NCBI GenBank assembly: GCA_013397455.1 | Contig: VYZB01000119.1 | Location: 645,701 to 709,700, forward strand | Direction: 5' to 3' | DNA from: Crotophaga sulcirostris | Lineage: Eukaryota; Chordata; Aves; Cuculiformes; Crotophagidae | DNA length: 64,000 nucleotides | Part shown: in pieces, positions 13,501 to 27,419 of the stretch | Layout: each line of letters starts with the position of its first letter | Position numbering within the stretch: position 1 is the first letter of the stretch | Position numbers and translations under genes: made by a program | The notes under the pieces: model-generated | Told to the model about the DNA's origin: nothing | Database searches by the model: none | Seen by the model: the letters and a program-made list of their open reading frames with translations, nothing else

Positions 13501-14817
13501 GCTGGTGGGCGTTGATGGCTGTTGCTGTTGCCATGTTGAAGGGAGAGCAGGCATGGAGAGTATTGCAAGACAGCAACTTTTGCTGGTCACAGAGGTCCTC
13601 AAGTCCTCCCTGCCCTTAAAGATTGAGCTATGTGTTCTCTGAATACTACGTCAGGTCAGGATGAGGGGGTTGGAATGAAAAAAAAATAGCTAACACAGCA
13701 CTATGGAGGTAAAACAGGTCTCCTTCTTGAAACGTTCCATTGGACAATTTCTTTACCCATGGCCATGATGCTGATGGTGGCACTGGTGCTGTAGACAAAA
13801 TTTGAGGTAGCTCTATGTATCAGTTTGATGGACTCCCAGGTCCAAACCCTGACACGTTCAGCAAACACATTCAGACAGTGGCTTTCAATGACTTGAGGTT
13901 AGAAACCACTGCCTGTATTCCTGTCTAGCCTAAAATGATTTTTGTGGCCAGAATGGAGTGAACGATGACCACATCTTGTCTAACTCTTCCCAGCCAGACC
14001 CACTATTTGCTTCTAAGAAGTTAAGTAAGAGGTGACGTCGCAGTCTGAGCTGGGTGGCTTTCATGTTACGTGGTGCTCAAAAAGTAGGTTACTGGGTCAG
14101 GAACAGCAAGTTCTGACTGTTTGCCAGCTTGGCCTTTTTTTTTTTCCCCACAATGTTTATACTGCTGTGACCTGCCAAGCTAAAATGAGTCTAAAATGAA
14201 TACAAGCAGTGCTTTAAAACAGTAAGATGTGTTAGATTGAACTTGTCCTTCTGTACTTGCATCAGATTATCGGTTTACAGGATGCTTGCTTTATGGTGGT
14301 TTCCTTTTTAGAAATGAAAAGTAAAGCTAATTGGAATCTAGTTTCTAGAAAAAAAGACTGTCCTTCTTTTTAAATTATTAGCTTGAAATAAAAAAACCTT
14401 TCTAAACCCAATGGAGAGTGCAGAGATGTGGGGTCACTTGGAATTTGGTACTGGAAGAATTTGCTTCCAGATCCAGCAATATATTAGAGAAGATCCCTTG
14501 GGACATCTGCCAAATTTAAATCTGGCTCAGAAAGTTGAATTTTAGAATAAAGGAATTTTGATTCAGGCTCTGATCTGTTTGAAATGCCCTCCAGCTTCTT
14601 GCACCACTTTATCCAAAGCTAGTTCCTCCCCTGCAGGCATTCTGTCCTCTGCAAAGCCAGAGCTCATGTCCATACTGTCGAGCGGGTGGATGGAGGGCAG
14701 CTGCTGGCAAGATCAGATCCCCAAAGGAGAGCAAGGTGCCAGGTTGGTGGTGGGAAACCTGATGGGCAATAGAGGGAACACAATTGCAGCCCCTTTCCCT
14801 GTGAGAGCAATGGGGCA

Positions 14818-14882
14818 GGACAATTACGGATGGACTCAATAATCTTAGAGGTCTTTTCCAACCTAAATGCCTCTATAATTGT
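14818..14882 (+). mobile_element. CR1 LINE 3'-end remnant
   Basis: The sequence contains 'gatggactcaataatcttagagg' followed by 'tcttttccaacctaaatg' and a decayed 'attctatgatt'-like terminus. This is the standard CR1 3' untranslated end in plus orientation. Only about 65 bases are recognisable. Sequence upstream does not look like CR1, so this is a severely 5'-truncated insertion, as is usual for the family. Confidence 0.85.
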
Positions 14883-15451
14883 AGGCTTCTTTGATTGTGA
14901 AGGTGAAGCTGATTCATGCCGCATGTGGGCTTGTACCAGCCCTGAGCCCTGCAGTCCCTTGCGTGCTGGATGATGGCAGCCTCGGAGCAGAAAATTCCTT
15001 CAGTGTTGGAGGCAAGCTTTACTCTTGATCAAAGCCTTTGTGTCTAGATTTCTACAGCTGATCCTGCAGGCTTCCTCCTTCTTCTTAAATACCAAGAGTG
15101 GGGTACTCCAGGGACGGGTGACCTGGCTTCAAATACTTGAATAATCTCACCAATAAAAATATTACTCCAAGCAAAGCCTCCGAATGTGTTCGGTGGCTCG
15201 CTGCCAAAGCTGACTTAAGCGGAAACTATGTGGGCCATTCAGCCAAGTGATTCATTGAGCTTTCAGCGCTTCCGAAAACTCAACCAAAAGAAATTAAAGG
15301 AAAAGAAAATATTTTAAAAAAAGCAGGATTTGAATAAAGATTGCACCTTGCAAAATCTCTTTCTTAAATCACAGAGAGCTTTCTGGTGCCTGACCAGATG
15401 CAGCAGGACAGAGAAAGCACAGCATTGCTTAATGCTCCTCACGGAGCTAAG
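14883..15451. other. Unassigned non-coding stretch
   Basis: No gene, repeat or clear regulatory signal was recognised between the CR1 tip and the exon candidate at 15.45 kb. The 15.1-15.3 kb part is AT-rich. Confidence 0.45.
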
Positions 15452-15629
15452 ATGGCATCTGATCACAACGCATCAGCAGCGCACCCAGAAAATGGTTCGC
15501 GCAGCCCGCAAAGGCCACCCTCAGCACTATGGTTTTCACATTCCTCTTCATGTTTCTTTGCCTGCCACTTGAAAACATCTGACTTTCTGCAACTGGAGGA
15601 AAAACGCATTGCTCAAAGAAGGGCAAGGT
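15452..15629 (+). other. Weak candidate 5' exon with splice donor
   Basis: An ATG at 15452 opens a frame that runs into a good splice-donor sequence, GGCAAG followed by GTAGGT at about 15630. The frame closes immediately beyond it. The predicted peptide starts MASDHNASAAHPENGS and ends FLQLEEKRIAQRRA, with a charged, helix-like end. I do not recognise it. The stretch is locally richer in CpG than its surroundings. A spliced non-coding transcript or a chance open frame is equally possible. Confidence 0.15.
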
Positions 15630-16347
15630 AGGTAATGCAGCTAATAAACCCACAAGTCTCCATATTTCAAAGTAGGGATCAGCATGTTTTCTTACCATTT
15701 AATGAAATGCAAGTCAAACTGCAGCATCTCTTAGAAGATATGTTATTTATGAGAGACTATCAGCCTCTCAGAGTTGCAAAGGTTCCCCACTGGTGACAGC
15801 TCAGCAGGGCCCCAGTTATCTCCGCTGACTTACAGTTCCCTCTCTGCTGGCAATCAGTTCAGCAACTACCAGATAATTTATGTTAAGCCTCACCCTGAAG
15901 ACCCCAGTCCTGCGAGGTGCTGAGTGTTCAGTGCAGGAAGCAACATCACAAGAGGCAGTGAGGAGGCAAACATATTCCCCCCTGCATGTCCACTTCTTTC
16001 TTAGAGGCATGGATCAGATTCTTAGCTGATAAAAATAGACCCAGCTCTGTCACCTTCGGAGGAGCTACACTGATATGTGCTGGTGCCGCAGCTGGCCAGG
16101 TGTCTATGTAGAATCAAAAGCTCTAAAGCCTTAAGGAGAGGCATACATTTAAAATGCAAAATATTCAGCATTAATTCTTTCTGGCCTTGTTTCCTGGGGG
16201 ATTGTGTTGATGCTAACTTGACCTGGAAGCTGACCTGTACGAAAATCTGTGTCTTTCTCTTGGGCACCAAGTCATCGGTGAGTTTGCAGTCACCGCACAG
16301 CTCGGTTTTGCCTTCCCCCTTCCCATTGCAGGGTTAGTGAAGCAAGT
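15630..16347. other. Unassigned non-coding stretch
   Basis: No gene or repeat was recognised in this interval before the MIR relic. Overlapping open frames of 60-85 codons on both strands look like chance. Confidence 0.45.
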
Positions 16348-16502
16348 GACGGTCTGTTGGTTAGAGAGCGCCGCCACATCATACGTGCTCACTTCTGCTT
16401 CTGCCCTTGCACCACTTTGTTGTGTGATCTTATGCAAAGCCTGGACCTGCGCCTGGCCATGATTTCTCTCTCTGCAAAAAAATGATGACAGTGCTATCTG
16501 AG
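16348..16502 (+). mobile_element. MIR-type SINE relic
   Basis: Successive blocks match the MIR consensus in order: 'ttggttagagagcg' for the tRNA-like head, 'cttctgcttctgccc' for 'ggctctgccac', 'gttgtgtgatcttatgcaaagcctgg' for the 'ctgtgtgaccttgggcaagtcac' core, and 'tctctgcaaaaaaatgatgacagtgctatct' for the 'catctgtaaaatggggataat' part. The copy is strongly diverged, as expected for an element that predates the bird/mammal split. It has no coding potential. Confidence 0.75.
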
Positions 16503-19500
16503 CTCTTCTACCTAGACTTTTTTGGGGTGGAAAACAACATAAAAGAGCAGAAACCTGTGCCTGCTCTTCATCCCTGCTGCAAAAATAGCAGTCCAGACTA
16601 GCTTTGTTACTTCAACAGCTGTAGCATGAAAGTTAAAATATCAAAGCCTGATATAAGTGTTCTTCTTTGGAACTTGCAAACCATTATTCTGGCACAGGAA
16701 TGCCCTAATAAAACTCTGCTTCCAGTCAAAGAAAATACACCTACTCTCTGTGTATGGGATTCTGACCCATGAATCTGGTCACACTTAATAAGATGTAACA
16801 GTTGCTCAGGGGACTGATAATGGGATATAGAGTCCTTTATCTCTGTGTCACGCGTTGAAATCCAGACCAGGCCATTAGCAATTAAAACGTCTTACCAGCT
16901 GATGTCTGTCCAGTGGCCTGTGCAAAATGAGTTTCAACTCAGAAGCCAGTGGGTAAACTTTTGGGGTTAGAGACTGTTGGGATTTTTTTTTCTCATTTCT
17001 TTTCTTCTTTATTTCTTTTTTTATTTTCTTTTTAGGGAGGGAAGTGTCTTTTGTGATCCCATTCCTGCCTTCAATAGCACCATGGCCAGCTGTTTGTAGG
17101 CAGGCAAGTGGCCAGGCAGACATGGAGCTGTGGTATTTTCCTTACTTAAAGATGGTTTTCCAAATTGAATCTGAAGTATGTTAGAGCAAGGCCTTCGGGA
17201 GAGCAGCCAGAGCTGGCTCATACTCAAACTCATACTGAGTTTGTTTTGGGACTAAATATACAGTTGTGTTCTCTTGGCTTCTTAATAGAGCAGCTATTTA
17301 CGAATATAAAAATAATAGCTTGTAAGGAATCATGCATGTGTTCACTCTCTTTCTGTCTCTCACATGAATAATACCCCAAATATTTATTTTTAAGAATTAT
17401 TTGAAAAATGAGAGAGAATTAAGAAAAGCCTTACTTACTGCTGCAATTTCATTCAGACACAGACATGTTTGTATTCCATTAATTATGGTGAGGCTTTATA
17501 TTATATATATCTTTCCTGTTCATTTATACCTGGTAAGTTTTTTTTTTCCATCTAAAAGCACACAATGAGTGTGAAAGGCTCCATAGTTACGAACCCCCAT
17601 GACAAGGGCTGTATGAGAAGAGGTATTTCTTTTTCTGTCATCAAAACAAGGCCACAGTAATGTTCACGCACAGATGTTTGTGTTTAAGAGAGTTTTATAG
17701 CAGCAAAGACCATTGTTATCAGTGGCTCATCAAGCACAGAATTCAAATTCCCTGCGACCTGAACCCAGGTCTGTGACTTGCAGCTGTGGTTCGGGTGATG
17801 CTCCTCTGAGTGGTGGGAAACAGGGATTCTCAGGGGCTGGGCAGCCCCCTCTTGGTAGTCATGTTCCACCAAGTGAATCTGGCTGGTTCCTCTGCCACCT
17901 ACCTCCACCCTGCTAGGAACATCAAGGAGGATTCATGGTTGCCCTTCCCTGTAGGACTGGAAGCCTGGCACTGACCTCCCCAGACCATGGCCACCTGGGA
18001 GCCAGCCTCTTGCCGTGGACCTCACCCAATTCCAGAGGATGGTTCCACTTCCCACACCTCCAGACTCTTGTGAAACATCAGTAGTTTGGGAGGAAAAAGG
18101 AAAGAGAAGGAGAGGACACAACTGAACCTCAATTTCCTGGAATATGTTAGTAAAAACTGCCACCATCAACCACCTCTTGAGCAATGTGTTCATTGATGGA
18201 GATCTCAGTCCTGGGAGATTCTCTCCAAGCAGAAATACTGCAGTGGCAGGACATTGCTCTTCTTTCCTCTACTTTGAAAGATGTGCCTACTCCCAGTCAT
18301 ACTTCCAAAGGAAAATTTGCCAAATGGCATGCCAGAACTGCAGAGCTGGGAACCTCCTACTTCCTCTTTGGGAGCTTTGAATTCTTTCATCAGAATTTAT
18401 GTTCCCTCTTGGAAAACTAACAATATGTCTATTGATGCATCCTTCATCTAGTGAGAAGGAAATGCAAAGCAGAATCAGCGAGCCAGATCACTGACTGATG
18501 TGTATCACTATTGGCCTGCTCATGGTGGTTCACACAAATTAAAAGCATGGCACGACAGTCCCTGCAGCAATCCAGTAAGCCTCACCATTACTTAGATGTT
18601 ACCTTGCTGTCACCTCAGAATCTAAAACTTTGGTCCAGAAGTAATTGAGAGTCTCCTCTTTTAATAAACTGGGGAACTGAACTTTCTTTTGCAGTTCACT
18701 ATCCGCCCATCCATTCAAACACTTCTAAGAGTGCTCCACTTACTTTTCCCATTTTTGTGTTTAATAGTCTGAACTGGTGATGGGCAGAGATACCATTAAG
18801 ATAAGCACCTGTACTGTACATAGAAGGATCACAAGCACCCTTAATCCTTTTTAAAAAGAGGGAGGAGGGCTGTGACATAGATCAGATCATCAGATCCTCA
18901 TCAGCTCTTGGCCTGCCCACCTCTCTGCAGCTCCCCAGATGCTCATGGCTAGTACTCTACATGAATTAAGTGGGAAAAGCCAAGCTTGAACATTAGCCGC
19001 ATTCTCTTAATTGCACCAAGTATGTATTTTTTGTTGTTGTTCTTATGAATAGGAAGTGACTGATGTCTGAAACGACAGAAATCTTTCTCTTTTCTGCTCC
19101 TGCCTCTCACTCCTTTCAATTTTGTGTTACATGTTAATGAGGTTTGAAATGGGTTTGGTGTTGCAGGGGAGATGTTCAAGGGAGACTGTGTGACTTGGTG
19201 GGGCTGCAGCCTTGGGTACTGCCCATGGGCACTCTGCTTTTGAAACCACAGCTGAGCTGACTGACGTGCAGCAGTTCAGGGCTGCTGAAGTTGTGCTTTC
19301 CTTGGCCTGAGGGGATCTGACCACTTGTGGGGTTTGTGGGCTGAGTTCCTCAGGGGTCATTAATTCCAGCTCCATGGCTGAATCCCAAGAGGAATAATTG
19401 TACCGTGCCTACCTGAAGTGCCCCCTGCAACTTTGATGGGAGAGCTGCTCTCCCACACCTCCTGTCCGAGGCTGGTGGGTCATGCTATTCTTTTTCCATT

Positions 19501-22500
19501 TCACTGCTGCCTTTTGCCCTAGACTTGGTTGGGCTTTGCCTAGCGATGTGTGGCTGTCTGTCCATCTGGATTTTTCATCGCGCTCTGGGTCTCCCTCAGC
19601 TGAAAGGCTCTATTTCAGTCTTATAGGAAATTACTTCATCCCTCTATCCTTTGTGGCTTGGGGTGTTCCGTAGGCAGGACACTCGCAGCTGCTCCTCTGA
19701 CACAAGCAGCCAGGGGTTACTTAACTACCCACATCTCTCTAAAAATAGAAATTAACGTCTCCAAAGTACTTAGACATATTTTCATTAGTGTATACAGTGA
19801 GCTTCCTCCCAGCTATCCCAGTCTATTAATAACAGCGCCAAAGCCTTTGGTTTGCCTTAGCGTTTAGGAAAATTACTTTTTCCAGACAGGGGCTGTTGGT
19901 ATTTCTGTACTCTGAGATCAGAGCTGCTCTTCCCTAAGGAGCACAGAAGTATGGAGTGCACCATGTCTTTTACTTACCTTTTTACTAAGAACTGACCGCA
20001 GAGAGGGGGACTGGAAAGAATCAGACAATTTGGATATGCATTAACGTATCGGAAACGGCAGTGAGACAGAAAAAATAGCTGAGGGAAGAAAGAGTGGAAA
20101 GAAGGTGACTTTTTGTTGTAAAGGGATTAGCTAAGAGTCAGCTTTCAGATGCTTTTTAAATAAGGCATTCTCCTGGAAAATATGGATCCTGATTGATTAC
20201 GAAACCCTCGGGGATTTTTGAGGTCAGAGCTCCCCTGGGAAAAGGGACAAACAAGACTGAGCAGTGGTGCCATTTGCAAATGATTTTGTTACTTTACAGT
20301 GAGAAATACAACCAAAAGATTTCATGGAGTTTTGTTTTAGGTTTCAAGTAAAAATGTTCTTTTGTTATTTCTGCATGTGCCCCATGAAAAACTAAAGACA
20401 GGTTCTTTGAGGCTGGGTAGCGATAGCGAGGTTTGCCTTGAGTGATTAATACAAATAATCATGCCTAGATGATGTAGAGAGGACCAAATCCACAGCAGAT
20501 GTGATTTGCACAGACCCATCAGCTTCACACTGGTGATGGGCTGTCCTGAGTATCCTTCTGCACCACAGTGCATAGGTGCTCAGACCCTGAGCAAGGGAAC
20601 TGTTTCTCCTACTGTTGTTTCCCTACTACTTTCCTCCACATCCTTCATAACATTTGCAGTAACCCAGCCCCAAGGTGTCTGCAGCCTACAAGGTGCAACT
20701 CTTCTGTTCACTCCCTTCCTCTCTGGCCTTCCTTAATTCCCAGCTTACTGCTGGAAAGGTCTAGTTGGCACACAGGTTGATTGCTGATGAACTGTGGAAA
20801 AGCTACCCCATCTATTTGTGTTAAGGTTACAATTCAGCCCCTGCTGTGGCTCTACAGTCTTGCTGCTTATTTGCATTTTTCTGTACATGGTTCTTTCCAC
20901 TTCCACACATTAATCTTTCTTTGTTAAGACTCTACCCCACACTGAACAGACAGGAGGCACAGATGGCTTGACGCAGGGTTTCTTTTTTTTCTCTTTAATT
21001 TCTACAGTTCATTGAACAGCAGCAATGTTTAAGTTACATAAACCTTAAATATCTTTTATTTTCAATGGGAATCACACTTGCTTAGCCTAACCCTCCACTA
21101 ATCGCCTTGCGCTCAAGAATATTTCAACTTTATTTTCCACTGTAGCATTTGGTTGTGCTGAGGAGGGGGTGGCATTCCTTCCGTGCTATAGAAATAATCT
21201 CCTGCTGGTTGGAAAAAGGAAGATTATTTGGTTACCCTGAGGAAAATTTTAGGACATCCTTTGGAAGTCCTTTCTCCTCGGCGCTTATTTAAACAGCCCG
21301 CAGGCCACCAGAGACCAACCTCAGAGCCTGCTACCAAGTCTGTGTTTCAGACTTCTAATGTCTGGTCAATGGAGATACTTTGGGTACCTGTGTACTATAG
21401 ATGAACACCTAAGTTAGCAGATGGAGTGTGTGCTTTGAGGGTATCCCTTCTCACTGTCGCCAAGCCGGGAGGAAAGAGGATGCAGTCCTGGGTTACGATG
21501 ATCCTCTCAGGCTCGGGACAGCAGATGCTGAGGGGAGCGCTGCACTCTGGATCCAGGCCAGTGCTCGGGTGAGGGTCCCTTTGCAGGCTTCTCCAGGATA
21601 TTGCTGCAAGGTCACCATAGACAAGAGGGGAGACAACCTCCTACTTGTACCTGCCTGCTGAGACTCCGAGGAGGGATGGACCACCTCCTCCATTTCAAAC
21701 CCAAAGCTCAGCTTGGCCCCATGCTGCTCGCCCTCCTGGGCAGTGTGTTTCAGAGATGGACTTGGAATTTTAACTGCTGCTAGAACTCCTCTGAAAAGTT
21801 ACAGAACAGATTAACTATTTCTCCTCATGCTTGCAGTTTTCAGGTTGCAGGTTTCTCCCTGTGCCTGGTGGACTTGTACACTGTGGCAGCGATGTCATTC
21901 TTGCATGGAATGGGTTCTTGGGACTGCTTTACAGTGCTCCTTCTTCAGCACTCACTTATGGCCCCACTCCCTCTTCTCTGAGCTGCTGGTAGTAATTGGG
22001 ACTGCTCCATTTTATTTTAAAAAGCCAGCTAGAGACCTGGTTATAAAATACAGGTCTGTCACACTGACAATTTGGATTTTTAATGTGCTCAAGCTTTAAA
22101 ATCATGTGTTTTGACTTTTTCCAAGGTTTTCTTTTTGGCAGCTCAATTGCAGTGCTCCCTACTGGGACTTACTTAAGGGGAAGGAAGGACGTAATGTACT
22201 TAAAACTGTAAATGATGTGTGTTTATTCCCCTGAACTGAATAAGTGGCAAGCCCAGAGGGTGAATAAGATAAGCTCATCAACTAGGTACTTTTAACTTGC
22301 TTCCCAGCAGTTAAGATGAGGTTTGTACCTCCCTGTCAGTTCTGATGTACAATAATACCATGTAGTCATGTAGCTTTTATAATATCAGCAGACAGTGAAA
22401 GCGCTTATCCCAGCTCTGAAATACAGAGCCCACTAAAATGGAATTGAAAGTATTTAATATTAATTTTTATATTGTCTGTTTGTATTAAAAAATGGCCTGC

Positions 22501-25500
22501 TTCGTTATATGGGGCAAATTCAAAATAGTTCCACTGAAGTCAGAAAGCCCAAACTTACACCCTCACAATCATGAAATCAATCTCTTTCCAAAGTGTTCTC
22601 GGAAAGCTGACTCGATTTTCTTGTTTCTAGATGAGTTTTCTTACATTATTTCAGAAGAAAATTTTTACATATACAGAGAAAGAGAGAAGGAGAGTTCCTC
22701 TTTCCCCGTAGAGGCTGGGCGAGATGGGGGCCCAGAGCCAGACACAGCCCATGGTATATGGGATGGGTCAGGACGCAGACAGATGTGGACACTGGAATCT
22801 GGCGAGATCTGATATTGTGATGCAGGTCCCAGCACAGGGTTGATCAGCCCCTCCATGTTGCTCATCTGCTGTGCTTCCCACTGCTGCCATCTCCAGCTCC
22901 ATGAAAGCAAAAAGCTTTCATGAGGAACTGACCGTGTTTTACCCACTGTCTGGTCCTCTGGCCACCACAGGGCTGCTCAGGCTCAGTTGCTTCTTCCATT
23001 TGCCCTGGAGCTCATCTTGGCTGTTGTGGCATAGTCTCTCTGTCAGCTTGAACTCTGCTTGTACCCTTTCCCTTCTGAGCTTAAAGATCCATGTTTTGGT
23101 ACATCCTCTTGAACAGCTTCAACCAAGTGTGAAGGGAGGCGCAGTGCTGCAGTGCCGAGGGATTCCCAGCAGCAGACGTGACCCTGCAGGTTCCCATACA
23201 GTTGAGTTTGCATCAAGGCTCAATTTACCCTTTTGTCAAGCATTAGGGTCTGTCCGCAGCTGGGTGATGCTGACTGCATGTAATCTAGTCTTGCATGGGA
23301 CATGATGAAATGCTGTCTTTCTCAACCTGCTTGTAACTGCTGACTGATGTCTGTACTCCTTTCTGGCCAGTTTGTAGGAGATTGATTTTTTTTTTTTAAA
23401 CAGCAACAAGCTTATGGGCCCCCTTATTCAGTTTTGATTTCAGTGCTGAAGGTTTCACATCAGTTCCTGGTTACAATAATGAACAATCATTATGGCTCAA
23501 GGCCATATTTTCCCTTCTGCCCCACCACAAACTCAGGAAATCTAGCCCCAGAGGTACACTGACTCCACAAAGTGCCGCCTCATCCCATTCCCTGTTCTGC
23601 ACAGCCCCTCTGTGCGAGAGCAGCATAGGGGTTACTGGGTGGAGGGGTATGACAGGAGGAACCAGAGCCATAGGGCACAGGGGGACCTTCCTCTGAATCT
23701 CTCAGCGCGGTTTAACCCAGAGCCCAGCAGCAAGAAATCCAGTTCTTACAGTTCTCCTGCTTCTGGAAGAAGACAGGATTGTGGTTATAACTAAAAGGTT
23801 CCTATGGGTGGACTGGGAGCTGATGCTGGCAGAGTTTAGGTGTCCCTCCAAAGGCTGCTCTCAGGGCTGGCCACGTGCTGTGAGCACGATGCTGTTCATC
23901 CAGTCCTCAGCTGGATTAACCATCAAAAATAATAACAGTAGTAGAGGCTTCTGAAGTCCTTAAGGGTGGTGGTTGTAGTGCAGTGATGCTCAGGAACGGC
24001 TTCAGCTCCCTTCTACAGCTGTATGGGATATTGGAGTTCATTTTTACTCTCAGGAGCTGAGAAAGAGCTGCTGCATCTGGCTTTTCCCTTCTTCTGTCTT
24101 CATGGTTGCACTAATAGCCACTCCTGTTCCTATATAGCTCACTGAGGATTTGATTAAGAGATGACATATTTTGCTGCCAGGCCATAAGAGGGAAAGGAAA
24201 ACTAAGATACTACCAGTGTTCTCATTTGTTGTCTCTATGGCAGTGAAGATAATATCTGGGCCATGCTAAAGCCCACGCACTGCTTACTCCTTTCACCTAC
24301 TTGCTTTAAGACCTGCCTCTGTCAGAAAAGACATCCCAGAGGAGGGACAGAAGCCACAAATTTGTCCTTCTGCTTGCTCAAGCCCAGAGCAAAAGGTTTG
24401 TCCTCCAGTAAGAGATACTCAGGTGCTGCAAAGGTGGTGCTTCTAATAGCCTGCATGCAAACTCTATTGAAAGTTAAAAGTCCATGAACAAAAATTCAGG
24501 TTTTTCCTCACTTTGTTATTCACTTTCGTGATTTATGTTAGGTAAACATAGAGAATTGTGCTCGGAAACATACTTTAAACACCAAAAATCAAAAGAAATA
24601 AATGTAAACCCAGAAGGAATGACCATAGCACAGCTGGGGTAGAATTGTGGCATCTTTTCCTTTCCTTTTCACAATCACATTTTTAAGTCTCTGCAAAAAT
24701 ATTGGGCTATTCATTAGTCAGATTGCTGCTTCTTTTCTAGGAAGGCAATGCAGGAAAGTAAGATGGTCCTTCCTTGTCCAAAAGTATAGAAGCAAAACAT
24801 GCGTCTTTGTGCAAGCTGACTAGTAAAGTTTTGCAAGGATGCTACTGCAAATACTGCTTGAAAAGTGACTCCAAGCCTTGGCCATATATATATATTTTAA
24901 GTTCATTACAATTTGAATACACAGCGGGATAGATACAACACACATTTCAAAATCAAATGCACCATCAAAGAACAATCTCCTGCCCATATAGAGGGAATGT
25001 GAAGATAACTATGTAAACTCACTCACAGTTGTTGCAGCAAGTGCTGGTACTTTTCTAAGCTATTACAAGCCTGTTAAATAACTGGCCATCTTTTAAGCCT
25101 AGGCACTCTGGAGTGTAGGAGGCAAATAATTCTCAGGGGGGATTTAACATAGTTATGTAAAATAATCTGAAGCCATCCTGGTTGCTCCAGAAAGATTATA
25201 ATTAAGCAGGGTTGGGTTTTTTTGATGTCTGCTATCATCAGTTGATTTTTCTTTGTAACAAAACAAAACAAAAGTCTTGATCTCATTTGTTTGAGAAGCA
25301 GTTTCTGTTCCTCTTGTGAAGAGGAACGGGGTTTGGACATGCTGCTGAATGCGCTGCTGAGTCGGGATATTTATGACATAGAATATCTTTTGAATAGTAA
25401 TTTTAAACATCTGATTAATTTTCCATTCTGTTTGAGTAGAGAAACACCATCATGCTGGGCTGGGTACAAAAGGTGCTGGGTACTCACGAACCAGCAGTCA

Positions 25501-27419
25501 CCCTGCGCAAAGGCTTTCAAGCAAAATCCCTCATGTTGGTTTTCAGCCTTGCCTGTTGTAAAGTTGGCAACTGCTTAGTTCAAAGTTGGGGAACCAGATT
25601 TTTCTCCATAGGAGCCCATGACAAGTAGATTCTAAAGCAGCCCTCTGGAATCCTGATGTATATCTAGGATGCAGACAAACTGTGACTGGTACACACACTG
25701 CGTCCCTGGGCTGGCTGTCTCGTGGGCAGTGGGTTGAGGATGGGACCTCTGGACTGAATTGCATCTTCTGTAGTTTGCTACCTTCAGGTTTAACCCATTT
25801 CTCTCCTCTCCCTCCCTGCCACGTGTCTTCGGCTCTCTTGTTCACCTCTGTCCTCTAACTGACAAGCTTTCTTATATGCTGGATAAAAGAGTTTTCATAT
25901 TACCTTGGCTCTGTCATGGGTTAAAGAAAGAATCCATCACTGAGCCAGCTGGCTATGGTGGGGGTTGGCTGTCTGTGCCTTTGCATTAGCTGCCACCCGT
26001 ACTGCACATCCGCAGACATGAGAAGGAAACCCTCAGCTTATGTTTGGTATGGTCCTTGCAAAGGTAGATAAGGTAGTCTCCAGCAGCTGCATGGTTAAGT
26101 GACAATGGCAGGAGTGGAGGGAACATTGTGGAATAAATTAACTGGTATCCAGGTTTTTAAGAAGAGAGTGATATTTAGAAAGCCTGAATATCAGTAGTGC
26201 TGCCATATTTTATTCCACTGCAGTTAAAGAAGAACTTCTTGTAGATGACTGTGCTTAGGGTCGTTTGGATGCACCTCAATATGTTCTTATTTTCCACTGC
26301 TGAATGAAAAGGAGAAAATGAGTATGATACTTACTGTAGGTGTCTGCTTTGCTTGCAGATTGTCTGGATTTCTGCATAGCTGCTCCTTTGTGACATGGAG
26401 CTTTCAGGTTTTGCTATTGATTAGAGTGGTTGCTTTTCTAATTAAAAGAATTCCCAAGTCTAACTATTGACTTGGGCAGTAAATGTGCCGGGGTATTAAA
26501 GATAAGAGGCTTTACTCAGAAAACACGTTACCCTCTCTCGCAAAAGAGGTCAGTGTAACTTGAGTAAAAGAGTGTCCTAAAAATGAGAAAACAAGCAAAG
26601 GAAGCGAGAAAGTAGGAGCCAGACAAATGCTGCTTATGTAATGATGGGAAAGCAAGTAGGACAGAGGAGAGACCCAGGCGGCAGTGCTCGGCTTTCGTGT
26701 GCCCGCTTTTCAGAGGAAAGTACAACTGCACGTGTGATTCACGTTCCTTCTGTACAGGGCTGGGGGTGGGGGGTGGTTTCACTCAGCAGAGGCTACATGC
26801 TTAAAAAGAGAGCAAATGTACTTGCCCATTGTGAAATGGTAGAAGTGTCTGCCGTTGGGATGAACTTTTGCAGGAATTCAGTGTACAGCTGCTTGTGATA
26901 GGTAAAAGTGGGTTTTGGAGGTACACTTCAACTCCTTTAAAATATTCTTTCTTAGCTCTTGACATATCTCTCTGAAATATTATAACAGCACAACCATTTC
27001 TGTTATGGAAAACAGAATTGCCTGCAGTGCAGCTGAGGTCACTTGGCAGCCACTCATGTCTTGCCCAACAAGTTGCTTGTCCATAGCAAGAGATAGACCC
27101 TTCCATACAATCTTCATTGAAGAGTTGGAGCTTTTGAAGGAGCCTTTCTCACTCCACTGCTTCTAGAAACAAGGCTACACGATTAGCTGGGAGTAACCAC
27201 TGAGCATTTAAATAATTGAAGTCAGGTGAGACGAATCCTGCCTTGGGGAACCTGAATTCCTTAAGGTAATGCATAATCACCCTCGGTGGAAATTGTTCAT
27301 ACCTCTGGGCATAGGTCTTGTAGGTGGTTCTCAATGTGTAGTGGTAATTACAGGATTTGCAACATCTTATATATACTCACAACTATCACCTGGGGACGTG
27401 AAAGTCCTACTTCTAAGTG
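16503..27419. other. Unassigned non-coding stretch
   Basis: About 11 kb with no gene or interspersed repeat that I can name. Visible items are a long pyrimidine-rich tract at 16981-17035 ending in a TTTTTAG acceptor-like sequence, a small TA run near 17500-17512, a perfect hairpin at 22900-22922, a T run near 23384 and a TA run at 24884-24896. Open frames of up to about 145 codons (for example plus 22871-23305) carry no motif I know. Confidence 0.5.
22900..22922. repeat. Perfect 9-bp hairpin
   Basis: CATGAAAGC (22900-22908), an AAAAA loop and GCTTTCATG (22914-22922) form an uninterrupted stem. There is no downstream T tract or neighbouring gene to give it a role, so it is recorded as structure only. 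Confidence 0.6.

Larger units (their letters stand above)
7311..14817. other. Unassigned non-coding stretch
   Basis: No gene or interspersed repeat is recognised over these 7.5 kb. Open frames are below 120 codons. Small items are a CCTGC-type pentamer run near 7438-7458, the CATTGCAA cluster at 8208-8280, an E-box inverted repeat at 10550-10596, a short TG run at 12333-12347, and A/T homopolymers near 13231 and 14137. The 10.4-10.8 and 11.3-12.1 kb sequences are AT-rich and could include conserved regulatory DNA, but that cannot be judged from one species. Confidence 0.5.

Noticed and set aside
16981..17035. Long pyrimidine tract ending in TTTTTAG as a splice acceptor
   Set aside because: The tract is strong but the following sequence shows no coding potential or conserved exon. 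It is more likely simple low-complexity DNA.
22871..23305. 144-codon plus-strand frame with serine/leucine-rich start
   Set aside because: Leucine/serine-rich composition only. No signal-peptide architecture followed by a domain, and no splice context.
25914..25930. 'tgtcatgggttaaag' resembling the start of an avian ERVL-type LTR
   Set aside because: Similarity ends after about 15 bases, and no LTR poly-A signal, TG...CA termini or internal retroviral sequence follows.
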